This document shows, one piece after another, positions 9,335 through 18,346 of a DNA stretch of 64,000 bases. Below the pieces are notes generated by a model. That model worked only from the letters and a program-made list of their open reading frames with translations. It searched no databases and was not told where the DNA came from. The translations under genes and the position numbers were made by a program. Origin of the DNA: Aeromicrobium sp. Root495 (GTDB taxonomy: Bacteria; Actinomycetota; Actinomycetes; Propionibacteriales; Nocardioidaceae); assembly GCF_001426755.1 (NCBI RefSeq), contig NZ_LMFJ01000002.1, positions 83,928 to 147,927 of the forward strand. The letters are read 5' to 3'. Within the stretch, counting starts at the first letter, position 1. Every line of letters starts with the position of its first letter.

Positions 9335-12300
9335 GTGACCATGTCGCTGCACAAGCTGACCGCCGGGTCGGGGTACGACTACCTGACCCGGCAGGTCGCG
9401 GCGCTAGACGCGACCGACAAGGGCCACACCACGCTCTCGTCCTACTACTCCGAGAAGGGGGAGGCGCCGGGACGATGGGTGGGCAGCGGGCTCGCAGGCA
9501 TCGAGGGTTTGTCGCGCGGCGACGTCGTGACCGCCGAGCAGATGAAGGCTCTATTCGCCTACGGGTTCCATCCCCTTGCTGAGGTTCGAGCGTCCCAGCT
9601 CGGCCCGACATCGACTGACGCCGACGTCAGGCGGGCCCGGCACCTAGGCGCCCCGTACAAGGTCTTCGCAGGAGATGTCTCGCCCTACCTTGTCGAAGTC
9701 GCTCGGCGGATCGAGGAGCTGAACGTCTTGGCGGGCCAGTCCCGAACGGCGCCGGCCCCCTCCGACGAACGAGCGCGGGTTCGCACCGAAGTTGCGCGCG
9801 AGTACTTCGAGAAGGAGCATGGCCGACCTCCCGCTTCAGCAAGAGAGCTCGCCGCCACGATCGCCCGCCACTCGCGCCCGCGGACGACAGCCGTCTCTGG
9901 CTTCGATCTCACGTTCTCCCCCGTGAAAAGCGTCTCGACCCTCTGGGCCATTGCCGATCCCTGGATCTCGGCGAGGGTCGAACGCGCGCACGACGCCGCC
10001 GTGCGCGACGCGCTTCAGTTCATCGAGTCCGAGGCGCTGTTCACCCGACGCGGAACGAATGGTGTGAGGCAGGTCGACGTCCTCGGACTCGTCGCGACCT
10101 CCTTCACGCATCGCGACTCACGTGCTGGGGATCCCGACCTCCACACCCACGTCGCCGTGGCCAACAAGGTTCAGGACGCGGAAGACGGCGCATGGCTGTC
10201 CATCGACGGCCGCCTCCTCTTCAGGTCCGCTGTCACCGCATCGGAGGTCTACAACACGGCTCTCGAGAAGCACCTGACCGGCGACCTTGGTGTGCAGTTC
10301 GTAGAGCGACCAAACGCCGATCATCGAAAGCGACCTGTGCGAGAGATCGCCGGAGTCAGCACAGCGCTGATGGAGCGGTGGTCCACGCGCCGAGCCAACA
10401 TCGCCGCGCGAAAGGACGAGCTCACGGTCCGATTCCAAGCCGATCACGGCCGACCGCCCACACCCGTCGAAACCATCCAGCTCGCGCAACAAGCCACACT
10501 GGAGACTCGCGGCGCAAAGCACGAGCCTCGCTCACTTGCTGAGCAACGGGCGGCCTGGCACAGCGAAGCAGCCGAGGCCCTGGGCAGCGAGGCATCCGTC
10601 AGGGACATGGTGGATGCCTCGCTCGCACGCAGTGACAACGTCGCCGAGCAGGTGGATCGCCAGTGGATCAACCGCACCGCTGAGAAGGTCATCGACACCC
10701 TCCAGCAACGCCGCTCCACCTGGCTCATCTACCACGTTAGCGCCGAGGTGCAGCGCCGGCTCAGGTCAGCAGACCTGCGCCCAGATCAGCTCCGGGACGT
10801 CGCCAAGCTCGTCGTCGACGCTGCTCTCGAACGCTCTGTCATGGTCACGACCGACCACGACAGCACTGCTGAGCCGGTGCAGCTGCGCCGCCGAGACGGT
10901 TCGAGCGTCTACTCCGTCGCAGGGAGCACCCTCTTCAGTTCTCATCGAGTCCTCGACGCCGAGCAACGCATCGTTCGAGCCGCAGGGCTCGACAATGGGG
11001 TCCGACTGTCGCACGAGGCGGTTGAGCAGTCCATCAAGACGAGTGCAGAGCAGGGCCTCCAGCTCAACGCCGGACAAGTCGGCCTGGTGAGAGGCATGGC
11101 GACGAGCGGAGCACGGGTCCAGCTGGGCATCGCTGCTGCAGGGACGGGCAAGACGACCGCCATGCGCGCGCTGACTCGGGCATGGTGCGAAGACGATGGC
11201 AACGTCCTTGGGCTGGCTCCTTCGGCGGCCGCCGCTGCCCAGCTGCGAGAGCAGACCGGCGCGACATCAGACACTCTTGCCAAGCTCATTCATGGACAGC
11301 AGCACGGCGAACGATCCTCGCTCTCAGCTCAGATCGACTCGAGGACCCTGGTCATCATCGACGAGGCGGGGATGGCCGACACTCTGTCGCTGGACTCTGC
11401 CATCGAGCTCGCACTCTCGCGAGGAGCGTCCGTGCGACTCATCGGAGACGACCAGCAGCTCGCGGCAATCGGTGCCGGCGGAGTCCTACGAGACATTGAG
11501 TCGACCCACGGAGCCCTCCGCCTGTCGGAGCTCCTGCGGTTCAGCGATCCCGCCGAAGGAGCAGCCGGCCTCGCTCTGCGCGACGGCCTTCCCGAGGCTC
11601 TGGGCTTCTACCTCGACCATGACCGCATCCACGTCGGCGACGTCGCGACACTCACTCGGGAGGTGTTCACGGCTTGGCAGTCGGACCGCGACGATGGGCG
11701 AGACTCGATCATGCTGGCTCCCACGCGGGAGCTCACAGCCGAGCTGAACCGCCGCGCCCGGGACGCTCGCCTTCACGAGGGACTTGCCGACGGCGTCGCA
11801 GCACGACTCGCGGACGGCAACGAGGCGAGCGTCGGCGACGTCGTGCTGACCCGTCACAACGACCGACGTCTCGCCACCAGCTCCACGGACTGGGTCAAGA
11901 ACGGCGACCGGTGGACCGTCGAGGCGGTGGCCGACGATGGCGCCCTCCGGGTCAAGCACACGCGGTCCGGCCTCTTCACGACCCTCCCCCATCAGTACGT
12001 GCGTCACGAGACAGAGCTCGGATATGCAACGACGGTCCACAGCGCGCAGGGCATCTCCGTAGACACCATGCACGGCATCGCGACCGGGGATGAGTCCCGC
12101 CAGCAGCTCTACACGATGTTGACTAGAGCACGCCACGAGAACCATGCGTACCTGGTGACTGCCTCCGACGGCGACCCCCACGGCCTGATCCGGCCAGAGT
12201 CCGTGCACCCACGAACGCCCACCGACATCCTCATGGGCATGCTCGCGCGCGACGGCGCCCCGCTTTCCGCGACGACACTCACTCGCGAGTCCGCCAGCCC

Positions 12301-14758
12301 CGAAGCCCAGCTCGGCCAGGCAGCCGCGCGCTACGAGGACGCGCTGCACTTCGCCGCCCGCGACCAGCTCGGGGCAGAGACCGTGAAGAACATCGAGATA
12401 CGCGCAGAAGCTGCGGTGCCTGGCATCCGCGACGAGCCCGCGTGGCCGACTCTGATCGCACACCTCGTTCTCCGGCAGGTGCAAGGGCGCGACGCGGCAG
12501 CTGACCTCGAGCGCTGTGTGGCCGAGCGCGAGCTGGACGGGGTCGAAGACCGAGCCGCGATCCTCGACTGGCGACTCGATCCGACGGGGCTGCGCGGTCT
12601 GGCCACCGGGCCGCTGCCATGGCTGCCGTCCGTGCCATCCGCTCTCAAGGACGACCCGACCTGGGGTCCCTACCTCGATCAAAGGTCGGGCCGCGTCCTG
12701 TTGCTCGCCGACGAAGTTCGGCGCGGAGCTCTCGACGAGGTGCCCGCCTGGTGGACGACGAACTCAGCTCGGCCTTCCGACGATCTGCTCGCCGACCTCG
12801 CCATCTGGCGCGCCGCGAACGAGGTCTTGCCCGACGATCGCCGCCTCACAGGACGTCGTCTGCTCCAGAAAGCTGCCTCCGAATATCAGCACGGTCTCGA
12901 TGCCCGCATCGCTCACGGCCGGACCGCTGCGACGGCGCAGTGGTGGCCCGTCATCGCCGAGGCCCAGACGCGACCAGACACCTTCACTCCCGTCCTCGCC
13001 GAGCGGCTAGCCGCTATGGGCCGCTCCGGCCTCGACGCAGCGGCACTTTTCCGACGAGCAGTTCAGGAGGGAACGCTTCCCGACGAGCACGTGTCCGCCG
13101 CGATCTGGTGGCGAGTCTCGAGGCACCTCTCACCGAAGGTGATGGACGACTCCAACCCTGAGTGGCAAGCAATCGAAGCCCCGTGGTCGGGGCTCTTGAT
13201 CGACGCTCTAGGACCCGAGCCCGCCAGGACCGTGATGGGAAGCCGACAGTGGCCATCCCTCGTCGCTACGGTCGAGCAAGCCCTTGAACGCAGGTGGGAG
13301 ATACATTCCCTGCTCGACGTCGCCAGGAAGGTCGTAGCCGACGATGTCGACCTGGCTCAGGCCTTGGTCTGGCAGATCGGCCTAGTGACCGACCCGATGC
13401 GCGACCTCACGCGTGAAGTTCCGGAACCCGACTGGGATCCCCCGCCTCCCGACATGGAGCTCGCCGAACCTGCGCCGCTGTCATCCGACGAGCGCCTTGA
13501 GGAGGCTGCGGCACGTCGCAGGACAATGGGCCCGCGCGAGCCGACCGACGCTCAGATCAACCGACTCATCAAGCGAGCCTGGGACGCGGACCACAGTCCC
13601 GTCTCACCGGAACGCATCCTGGAGCTCAACGAGATGGCTGCACAGTTCTTCGAGAACCGCCTTCAAGGTTCGTGGGCCCACGAACACGTTCAAACGCGTC
13701 TCGGCCAAAACGTTGCCGGTGACGAGCGGTTCCGCGTTGGGTTCGCCCCGGCCGACTGGACTGCGCTGGTCAACCACTTCCGGAGTGCAGGCGTGAGTGA
13801 GGAGGAGATGATCACGGCCGACCTCGCGCAGCGTGCGTCAACCGGACGTCTCATCGACCGCTTCCGCGACCGCGTGGTCCTGCCGATCATCGACCACGGC
13901 GCAGTGTTGGGCTTCGTCGGCCGCCGAAACCCACTCGAGGAATCCCCGAAGGCCGGCCCGAAGTACCTGAACACTCGAGACACCGTCGCCTTCCACAAGG
14001 GCGCGCAGCTGTTCGGCATCCCTGACGACCACGCTCTCGAGGGTTCCATCCCCGTCCTGGTCGAAGGACCGTTTGACGCACTTGCCGTCACCCTCGCGAG
14101 CGGCGGAGCCTTCCTCGGCGTCGCCCCACTCGGCACTGCCTTGACCGACGAACAAGCAGCACAGTTGGGTCGCATCGCCGTAGATCCAGTCGTCGCCACC
14201 GATGGAGACATCCCGGGATACGTCGCCGCCGAGAGGGCGTACTGGCTCCTCGGCGCCCACGATCTTCAGCCTCGCCGCATCCCTATCGATGCTGGCGACG
14301 ACCCCTCAGAGCTTTATGAACGGGAGGGCCCTGCGGCTCTTGTCGCCAAGCTCCAGGAGAGCGAAGCGCTCGCCAGCAGCCTGGTTCGAGAACGCCTACA
14401 AGACGTCGACGATCCCAACCGGCTTGCGTCGTCGGTCGCGGAGGTCCTTGTACTCCGGCCGCCGCAGACGTGGCTGGGGTCTATCGAAGACCTCGCCGGC
14501 GAGCAGAGCCTCGATGTCGATGACCTGACGAGGAGCATGGCCGAAAAGGCAGAGTCGCTCGCAGACGATCGGAATCGCTTTCTCAACGACCGACTCGGGG
14601 AGATTTCGGAGCTCCGGCAACGCCTTGCGCCTAAGTCCTCTGGCGTCGCAGGATCAAAGGAAGTCTCTTCGCGTCAGTTCAGGTCTGTAACCCAGCATGA
14701 TCCGCGGCAGCACTCCCCGCTCCGGAGTTCGGAAGCACGAAGAGAGAACCCCCGATAG
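9335..14758 (+). CDS. MobF relaxase / RecD-like helicase / DnaG-like primase fusion
   Basis: This 1807-residue protein should nick oriT, attach to the transferred strand and unwind it. Residues 1-400 are a TrwC-type relaxase with an N-terminal tyrosine (SGYDYLTRQV) and the HUH metal motif DLHTH (His270, His272). Residues about 590-960 form a superfamily 1 helicase with Walker A AAGTGKTTA (around 600-608), Walker B VIIDEAGMAD (around 673) and a late HSAQGIS motif. From about 1430 there is a DnaG-like core (RFRDRVVLPIIDHGAVLGFVG) and TOPRIM (LVEGPFDALAVT near 1573, ATDGDIPGY near 1621), suggesting it can also prime strand synthesis in the recipient. GTG at 9335 or ATG at 9341 may be the start. 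It converges on the T4SS operon with 19 bp between stops. Confidence 0.93.
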   Translation: MTMSLHKLTAGSGYDYLTRQVAALDATDKGHTTLSSYYSEKGEAPGRWVGSGLAGIEGLSRGDVVTAEQMKALFAYGFHPLAEVRASQLGPTSTDADVRRARHLGAPYKVFAGDVSPYLVEVARRIEELNVLAGQSRTAPAPSDERARVRTEVAREYFEKEHGRPPASARELAATIARHSRPRTTAVSGFDLTFSPVKSVSTLWAIADPWISARVERAHDAAVRDALQFIESEALFTRRGTNGVRQVDVLGLVATSFTHRDSRAGDPDLHTHVAVANKVQDAEDGAWLSIDGRLLFRSAVTASEVYNTALEKHLTGDLGVQFVERPNADHRKRPVREIAGVSTALMERWSTRRANIAARKDELTVRFQADHGRPPTPVETIQLAQQATLETRGAKHEPRSLAEQRAAWHSEAAEALGSEASVRDMVDASLARSDNVAEQVDRQWINRTAEKVIDTLQQRRSTWLIYHVSAEVQRRLRSADLRPDQLRDVAKLVVDAALERSVMVTTDHDSTAEPVQLRRRDGSSVYSVAGSTLFSSHRVLDAEQRIVRAAGLDNGVRLSHEAVEQSIKTSAEQGLQLNAGQVGLVRGMATSGARVQLGIAAAGTGKTTAMRALTRAWCEDDGNVLGLAPSAAAAAQLREQTGATSDTLAKLIHGQQHGERSSLSAQIDSRTLVIIDEAGMADTLSLDSAIELALSRGASVRLIGDDQQLAAIGAGGVLRDIESTHGALRLSELLRFSDPAEGAAGLALRDGLPEALGFYLDHDRIHVGDVATLTREVFTAWQSDRDDGRDSIMLAPTRELTAELNRRARDARLHEGLADGVAARLADGNEASVGDVVLTRHNDRRLATSSTDWVKNGDRWTVEAVADDGALRVKHTRSGLFTTLPHQYVRHETELGYATTVHSAQGISVDTMHGIATGDESRQQLYTMLTRARHENHAYLVTASDGDPHGLIRPESVHPRTPTDILMGMLARDGAPLSATTLTRESASPEAQLGQAAARYEDALHFAARDQLGAETVKNIEIRAEAAVPGIRDEPAWPTLIAHLVLRQVQGRDAAADLERCVAERELDGVEDRAAILDWRLDPTGLRGLATGPLPWLPSVPSALKDDPTWGPYLDQRSGRVLLLADEVRRGALDEVPAWWTTNSARPSDDLLADLAIWRAANEVLPDDRRLTGRRLLQKAASEYQHGLDARIAHGRTAATAQWWPVIAEAQTRPDTFTPVLAERLAAMGRSGLDAAALFRRAVQEGTLPDEHVSAAIWWRVSRHLSPKVMDDSNPEWQAIEAPWSGLLIDALGPEPARTVMGSRQWPSLVATVEQALERRWEIHSLLDVARKVVADDVDLAQALVWQIGLVTDPMRDLTREVPEPDWDPPPPDMELAEPAPLSSDERLEEAAARRRTMGPREPTDAQINRLIKRAWDADHSPVSPERILELNEMAAQFFENRLQGSWAHEHVQTRLGQNVAGDERFRVGFAPADWTALVNHFRSAGVSEEEMITADLAQRASTGRLIDRFRDRVVLPIIDHGAVLGFVGRRNPLEESPKAGPKYLNTRDTVAFHKGAQLFGIPDDHALEGSIPVLVEGPFDALAVTLASGGAFLGVAPLGTALTDEQAAQLGRIAVDPVVATDGDIPGYVAAERAYWLLGAHDLQPRRIPIDAGDDPSELYEREGPAALVAKLQESEALASSLVRERLQDVDDPNRLASSVAEVLVLRPPQTWLGSIEDLAGEQSLDVDDLTRSMAEKAESLADDRNRFLNDRLGEISELRQRLAPKSSGVAGSKEVSSRQFRSVTQHDPRQHSPLRSSEARRENPR

Positions 14759-14777
14759 CGGATCGACGGGCTGATCG

Positions 14778-15404
14778 CTATTCGGTGATCTCGCCTGTGC
14801 CGAGATCGACCAGTCGAAGTCGCGAGGGCTGCTCCGATGAACTCTGCTCGCTGGAGTCATTCCATCGAGCGTCTCGCACGAAACGTCGCCTACGGCCCTC
14901 AACTTCATCTTCCGACACCAGCCGATCGAAGGCCGCTTGGTTCGGCCAGCGCGGATGTTCACCGCTCAGGCAGTAGCGCGCGAGGCGTGCTCGGGTGCGG
15001 TCGACAAACCCGGGGAGTGCATAGCGATGCCAATCCTCCAACCCGTCGCTCGTTGTGGCAGCCTCAGCGCGATGGCGCTGGTCGGCCAGGACTGCCAGCT
15101 CGTGCACGAGCTGAGGATGCCGCGGCCAGCAGACTGGGACAGCGTCGCTCGGGTCGAACGCATACTCATGGTTCAACCAGATGACTACCTCGTCGAGCCA
15201 GATCCACAGGTCTGTTCGCTGGCCGGCCGTCACTAGGGAGCTTGGAAGCCAAGGGCGCGGCAATCTCGCAACATCGCCGACAGCCGCCTTCTGCTCCGGG
15301 GTCCCGTGCACCGCCTTCTCCAGCTCGGCGTAGGCGAGACGGAGTGTCGCCCTCGGGCGAGGGAACTCCCAGACGATCGGTGCTCCGCTACCCGCCTCCA
15401 TCAC
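14778..15404 (-). CDS. Unknown protein, last gene of the T4SS operon
   Basis: A 208-residue soluble protein. The middle segment (WIWLDEVVIWLNHEY, CWPRHPQLVHELAVLADQRHR, DWHRYALPGFVDR) vaguely resembles DUF4913-type proteins found beside coupling-protein genes in actinobacterial elements, but the match is by eye. The C-terminus is polar and low-complexity (SSEQSSSEQPS). Its start overlaps the coupling-protein stop by 4 bp (ATGA), so it is cotranslated with it and may assist substrate recruitment; this is inferred. Confidence 0.7.
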   Translation of the reverse strand: MMEAGSGAPIVWEFPRPRATLRLAYAELEKAVHGTPEQKAAVGDVARLPRPWLPSSLVTAGQRTDLWIWLDEVVIWLNHEYAFDPSDAVPVCWPRHPQLVHELAVLADQRHRAEAATTSDGLEDWHRYALPGFVDRTRARLARYCLSGEHPRWPNQAAFDRLVSEDEVEGRRRRFVRDARWNDSSEQSSSEQPSRLRLVDLGTGEITE

Positions 15405-16786
15405 CGAGTCTCCGGAGGCCGAACGTCCCGACGCGCACAGTCCACCCGCTCTCTTGCAGCAGACAAGTTCTCAAGCAGACGCCTTCCCGACTTCCCATCA
15501 ATGGCCCTCGTGAGCTTGGCCAGGATCGGTTTGCCGTTCTCGGCGACGACAAGAGCCCGACGATCGCGGAGCTGTCTGATCTCAGCTCCGGTCAAGATCG
15601 CAATGTCGTCGGCGTTCGCGGTCCGGCCCGCCATCGGCCCAGACTGCCAACTCGTGCGCGTGACACGGACCGTTCCCATGAGGTCAGACACCTCCTGGTT
15701 GAAGGCGACATCCTTCGACCCACCGAACATGACCAGCACATTGGTCAGGCCGAGCAGAGCTCTCGCTTCCTGCTCTCCAAAGATCGCGGCCAGCTGCCTC
15801 CACGTCTGCGCGGCGAAGATGAAGGACAGGCCGAGAGCACGCTCGTTAGCCATGCGGGTGCGCAACGTGGGTAGCGGCGCCGTGGACGGAAGCTCGTCAA
15901 GCACGGCCAAGAGTGGCGGGCACAGGCGTCCGTACCGCGACTCATTCGCCAAGGCGAGTGCAGTGTCCAGGACATGCTCGGCGACCGCGGTCATGAGCGG
16001 AGACGCACTCGCATAGGGATCTTCTCGTCCAAGGAGGTAGACGGTTCCTCCGCGAGCGAGGAGGTCCGCGATGTCGGATGCGGGCTTGCCAGGCGAGGGA
16101 ACACATCTGCGCCGGATGTCCTGCTGGAAGAACAGGCTCATGGCCTGTTGCACGGTCGTGGCCGTGTTCCCGGCGGTGCGGTCGTCCCCGCGCAGTGCGC
16201 CATGGAGAAGCCCATGCCAGAAGGGCGCGGCCCCGGAGTGCGTCCGCAAGATCTCGAAAGCCTCGGTTGCCGCGGCCGGATTGGCCACCCATCCCAGGAC
16301 GTCTTCGAGTGAGTAGCTCGCCAACGCAGCGGCATGAAAGAAGGCTTGAATCACCTTCGACGCCTCGGCGGCGTAGAACCGAGCGGCGTCATCGCCGTGA
16401 CTCGAGCCGTTGATGGTTCCCGCGCAGAAGGCCTTGGCTCGACGCTCGGCGACCATAGGATCAGCGCACCCCTGGACGGGATCCCAGACCAGCTCCGGCA
16501 GCCCGGGTGCCAGACCGAAGGGGTCCAGCACGAGGCATGGTCCGCGTTCCTGTCTCACGTCGAAGGTCAGCAGAAGATCGTCGACCTTGGTGAGCGTGAC
16601 GAGAGCTGGACCCGGACTCCCCAGCAGCGCGGGGGCGAGGAGGTCAAGCGTCTTGCCCGAGCCTTGGGGGCCGATCACCCCTGCCGTCCGGTCGAAGGGA
16701 ACCCACAGTTCTCGTCCGGTCCTCGGCTCCTCGGCCGACCCGAGACGCCACCCCACCTCCGACGGATCGACCGCCCTCCGACTCAT
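15401..16786 (-). CDS. VirD4/TraG-type type IV coupling protein (soluble ATPase part)
   Basis: This 461-residue ATPase links the relaxosome to the secretion channel and pumps DNA. Walker A GPQGSGKT is at residues 39-46, Walker B AVLDELPS near 295, and the C-terminal part has FAAQTWRQLAAIFGEQEA, a typical TraG/VirD4 sequence. Unlike classical VirD4 it has no N-terminal membrane segments; the gene immediately upstream, overlapping by 4 bp, encodes a protein with two membrane segments that could supply the anchor. It also overlaps the next gene by 4 bp. Confidence 0.9.
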   Translation of the reverse strand: MSRRAVDPSEVGWRLGSAEEPRTGRELWVPFDRTAGVIGPQGSGKTLDLLAPALLGSPGPALVTLTKVDDLLLTFDVRQERGPCLVLDPFGLAPGLPELVWDPVQGCADPMVAERRAKAFCAGTINGSSHGDDAARFYAAEASKVIQAFFHAAALASYSLEDVLGWVANPAAATEAFEILRTHSGAAPFWHGLLHGALRGDDRTAGNTATTVQQAMSLFFQQDIRRRCVPSPGKPASDIADLLARGGTVYLLGREDPYASASPLMTAVAEHVLDTALALANESRYGRLCPPLLAVLDELPSTAPLPTLRTRMANERALGLSFIFAAQTWRQLAAIFGEQEARALLGLTNVLVMFGGSKDVAFNQEVSDLMGTVRVTRTSWQSGPMAGRTANADDIAILTGAEIRQLRDRRALVVAENGKPILAKLTRAIDGKSGRRLLENLSAARERVDCARRDVRPPETR

Positions 16787-17235
16787 GACTTGGTCACCCC
16801 ATAGAGGTCCGGGCGGATGATCCCAGCGCTACGTCGGAGTCGCCGCATGCCGAGCACCGCTTCGACCTCAGATGCGCTCGCTGCTCCTCGGAGTCGTCCT
16901 GGGCCGAAACGCCGAAGGGCCCAGACACCGACCCACGCACTCGCTGCGAGGAGCAGCGCCTGTCCAAGACCGAGACAGCCGTAGAGAACCGGCTCCGCCG
17001 CCACACAGTCCGGCGCCGGAACCAGCCCCGCGGACGCATTGCCCCGAACGATGTCCACCGTTGCCCGAAGCCAACGACCCTGACCGGTCGCGTGCCAACC
17101 TCCCCCTGACACAAGATTGGCCACCGATCGAGAGACGTGGAGGGTCAGGAAGGCGACGAAGCTGTACGCGAAGAGGACGGCAGCAACTGGTTCCCAGGTC
17201 CAGGGGTACGGGTTGGTTCGGCGATCATGCTGCAT
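16783..17235 (-). CDS. Two-pass membrane protein, possible detached anchor of the coupling protein
   Basis: The 150-residue protein starts at ATG 17235 behind GAGAGGAC. Membrane segments lie around residues 14-42 (PVAAVLFAYSFVAFLTLHV) and 88-112 (GLGQALLLAASAWVGVWAL), with a roughly 45-residue loop between them, followed by a basic cytoplasmic tail. Two N-terminal helices with a periplasmic-side loop are what VirD4 proteins normally carry. Because the coupling protein encoded next lacks them, a split VirD4 is a reasonable inference. It overlaps the hydrolase gene by 11 bp and the coupling-protein gene by 4 bp. Confidence 0.75.
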   Translation of the reverse strand: MQHDRRTNPYPWTWEPVAAVLFAYSFVAFLTLHVSRSVANLVSGGGWHATGQGRWLRATVDIVRGNASAGLVPAPDCVAAEPVLYGCLGLGQALLLAASAWVGVWALRRFGPGRLRGAASASEVEAVLGMRRLRRSAGIIRPDLYGVTKS

Positions 17236-18343
17236 TGGTCGTCCTCTCTTCACCGGCAGTTGCCATGCAGGTCTCAGTGCCGCCCGCGCCGACAGCGTCG
17301 GCGATGGCTCTTGCCGCCGGTTCCCAGCGGTCGTAGGCCCGGGGAAAGGCCGAGACCTGGACGGACTGAGCCGCGTCGCCGAGTCGCATGGCCTTCCAGC
17401 CGTCGATGTCGAGAAGCCCTCGCGGGCTACCTCCATGCGGCCCGCGAGGGCCGCCGAAGAACGAGCGCGCGGCGTAGGCGGGGTTCCGCACTTGAGCCGG
17501 CGATCCCCACCCGGCTGATGGCCGCTGTTGGAACAGACCCAAGGAATCCCGATCGCCGTAGTCGAGGTTCCGGAGACCTGACTCCTGCAGGGACGTCATC
17601 AAGGCGATGACTACGCCTCGGCTTCCTGCGCCGGCCGAACGTCCCACCTTCGCGATCTGGCGCGCGTTCTCGAGTTGCTCGCTGCGGACCGTGAACGGAC
17701 GCCCACCAGGCCCCGGCGCCGTGATGCGCGTCGGCGCCGAAGACGCGACCGCCGAGCTTGCCCCGTTTGCGGCAGCCTTACCGCTGGCCTTGCCGTTGAG
17801 CTGGGCTCCGTGTGCTGCCATGAAGGGCACAGCATTGATGGGTGAACCCCGCCGGATCACCTCGAAGTGGAGGTGCGGGCCAGTGACGTACCCCGTCGCA
17901 CCCATGGTCCCCAGGGGGGACCCGGCTCCGACCGTCTGGCCCTTCCTCACTCGGGCCGGCGCCGCCATGTGCGCGTACCTGGTGCGAATCTCGCTTCCGT
18001 GGTCGATCAGGACCTGATTGCCGTAGGCGGTGTTGAATCCTCGCTCCACCACCGTGCCCGCCGCGGCGGCGACGATCTTCTTGTCACCGGAAGCAACGAG
18101 GTCGGTACCGGTGTGGAGCTTGCTGATGCGCAGTACCGGGTGAAATCTCATCCCGAACCCGCTCGATACCGTGTACGCCGAAACCAGCGGGGGTTGCCAC
18201 CGTCCGCCGGCGGCGACGGACGTCTCACAAGCCGACGCAGCCGAGGACAGCGCCGCGGCACCGAGGATCGCCACCAACAGCATCGGCGCGATCGCAACCA
18301 CTCCAAGACCGACGATGATCCAGGCACTGGATGGGGTCTTCAC
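17225..18343 (-). CDS. M23 peptidase with lysozyme-like C-terminus, conjugation-linked cell-wall hydrolase
   Basis: A 372-residue exported enzyme expected to open peptidoglycan for the secretion channel. Residues 8-36 form a hydrophobic signal/anchor. The M23 domain (about 50-170) has the zinc motifs HTGTD and GPHLHFEV. After an Ala/Ser-rich linker, residues 220-360 (IALMTSLQESGLRNLDYG, SLGLFQQRPSAGWG, AYAARSFFGG) match the actinobacterial transglycosylase-like region found in NlpC/M23 conjugation hydrolases. The GTG start at 18343 lies 3 bp after the VirB4 ATPase stop. Two lytic domains in one protein are usual for Gram-positive conjugation systems (VirB1-like role). Confidence 0.88.
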   Translation of the reverse strand: MKTPSSAWIIVGLGVVAIAPMLLVAILGAAALSSAASACETSVAAGGRWQPPLVSAYTVSSGFGMRFHPVLRISKLHTGTDLVASGDKKIVAAAAGTVVERGFNTAYGNQVLIDHGSEIRTRYAHMAAPARVRKGQTVGAGSPLGTMGATGYVTGPHLHFEVIRRGSPINAVPFMAAHGAQLNGKASGKAAANGASSAVASSAPTRITAPGPGGRPFTVRSEQLENARQIAKVGRSAGAGSRGVVIALMTSLQESGLRNLDYGDRDSLGLFQQRPSAGWGSPAQVRNPAYAARSFFGGPRGPHGGSPRGLLDIDGWKAMRLGDAAQSVQVSAFPRAYDRWEPAARAIADAVGAGGTETCMATAGEERTTNAA

Positions 18344-18346
18344 GAG

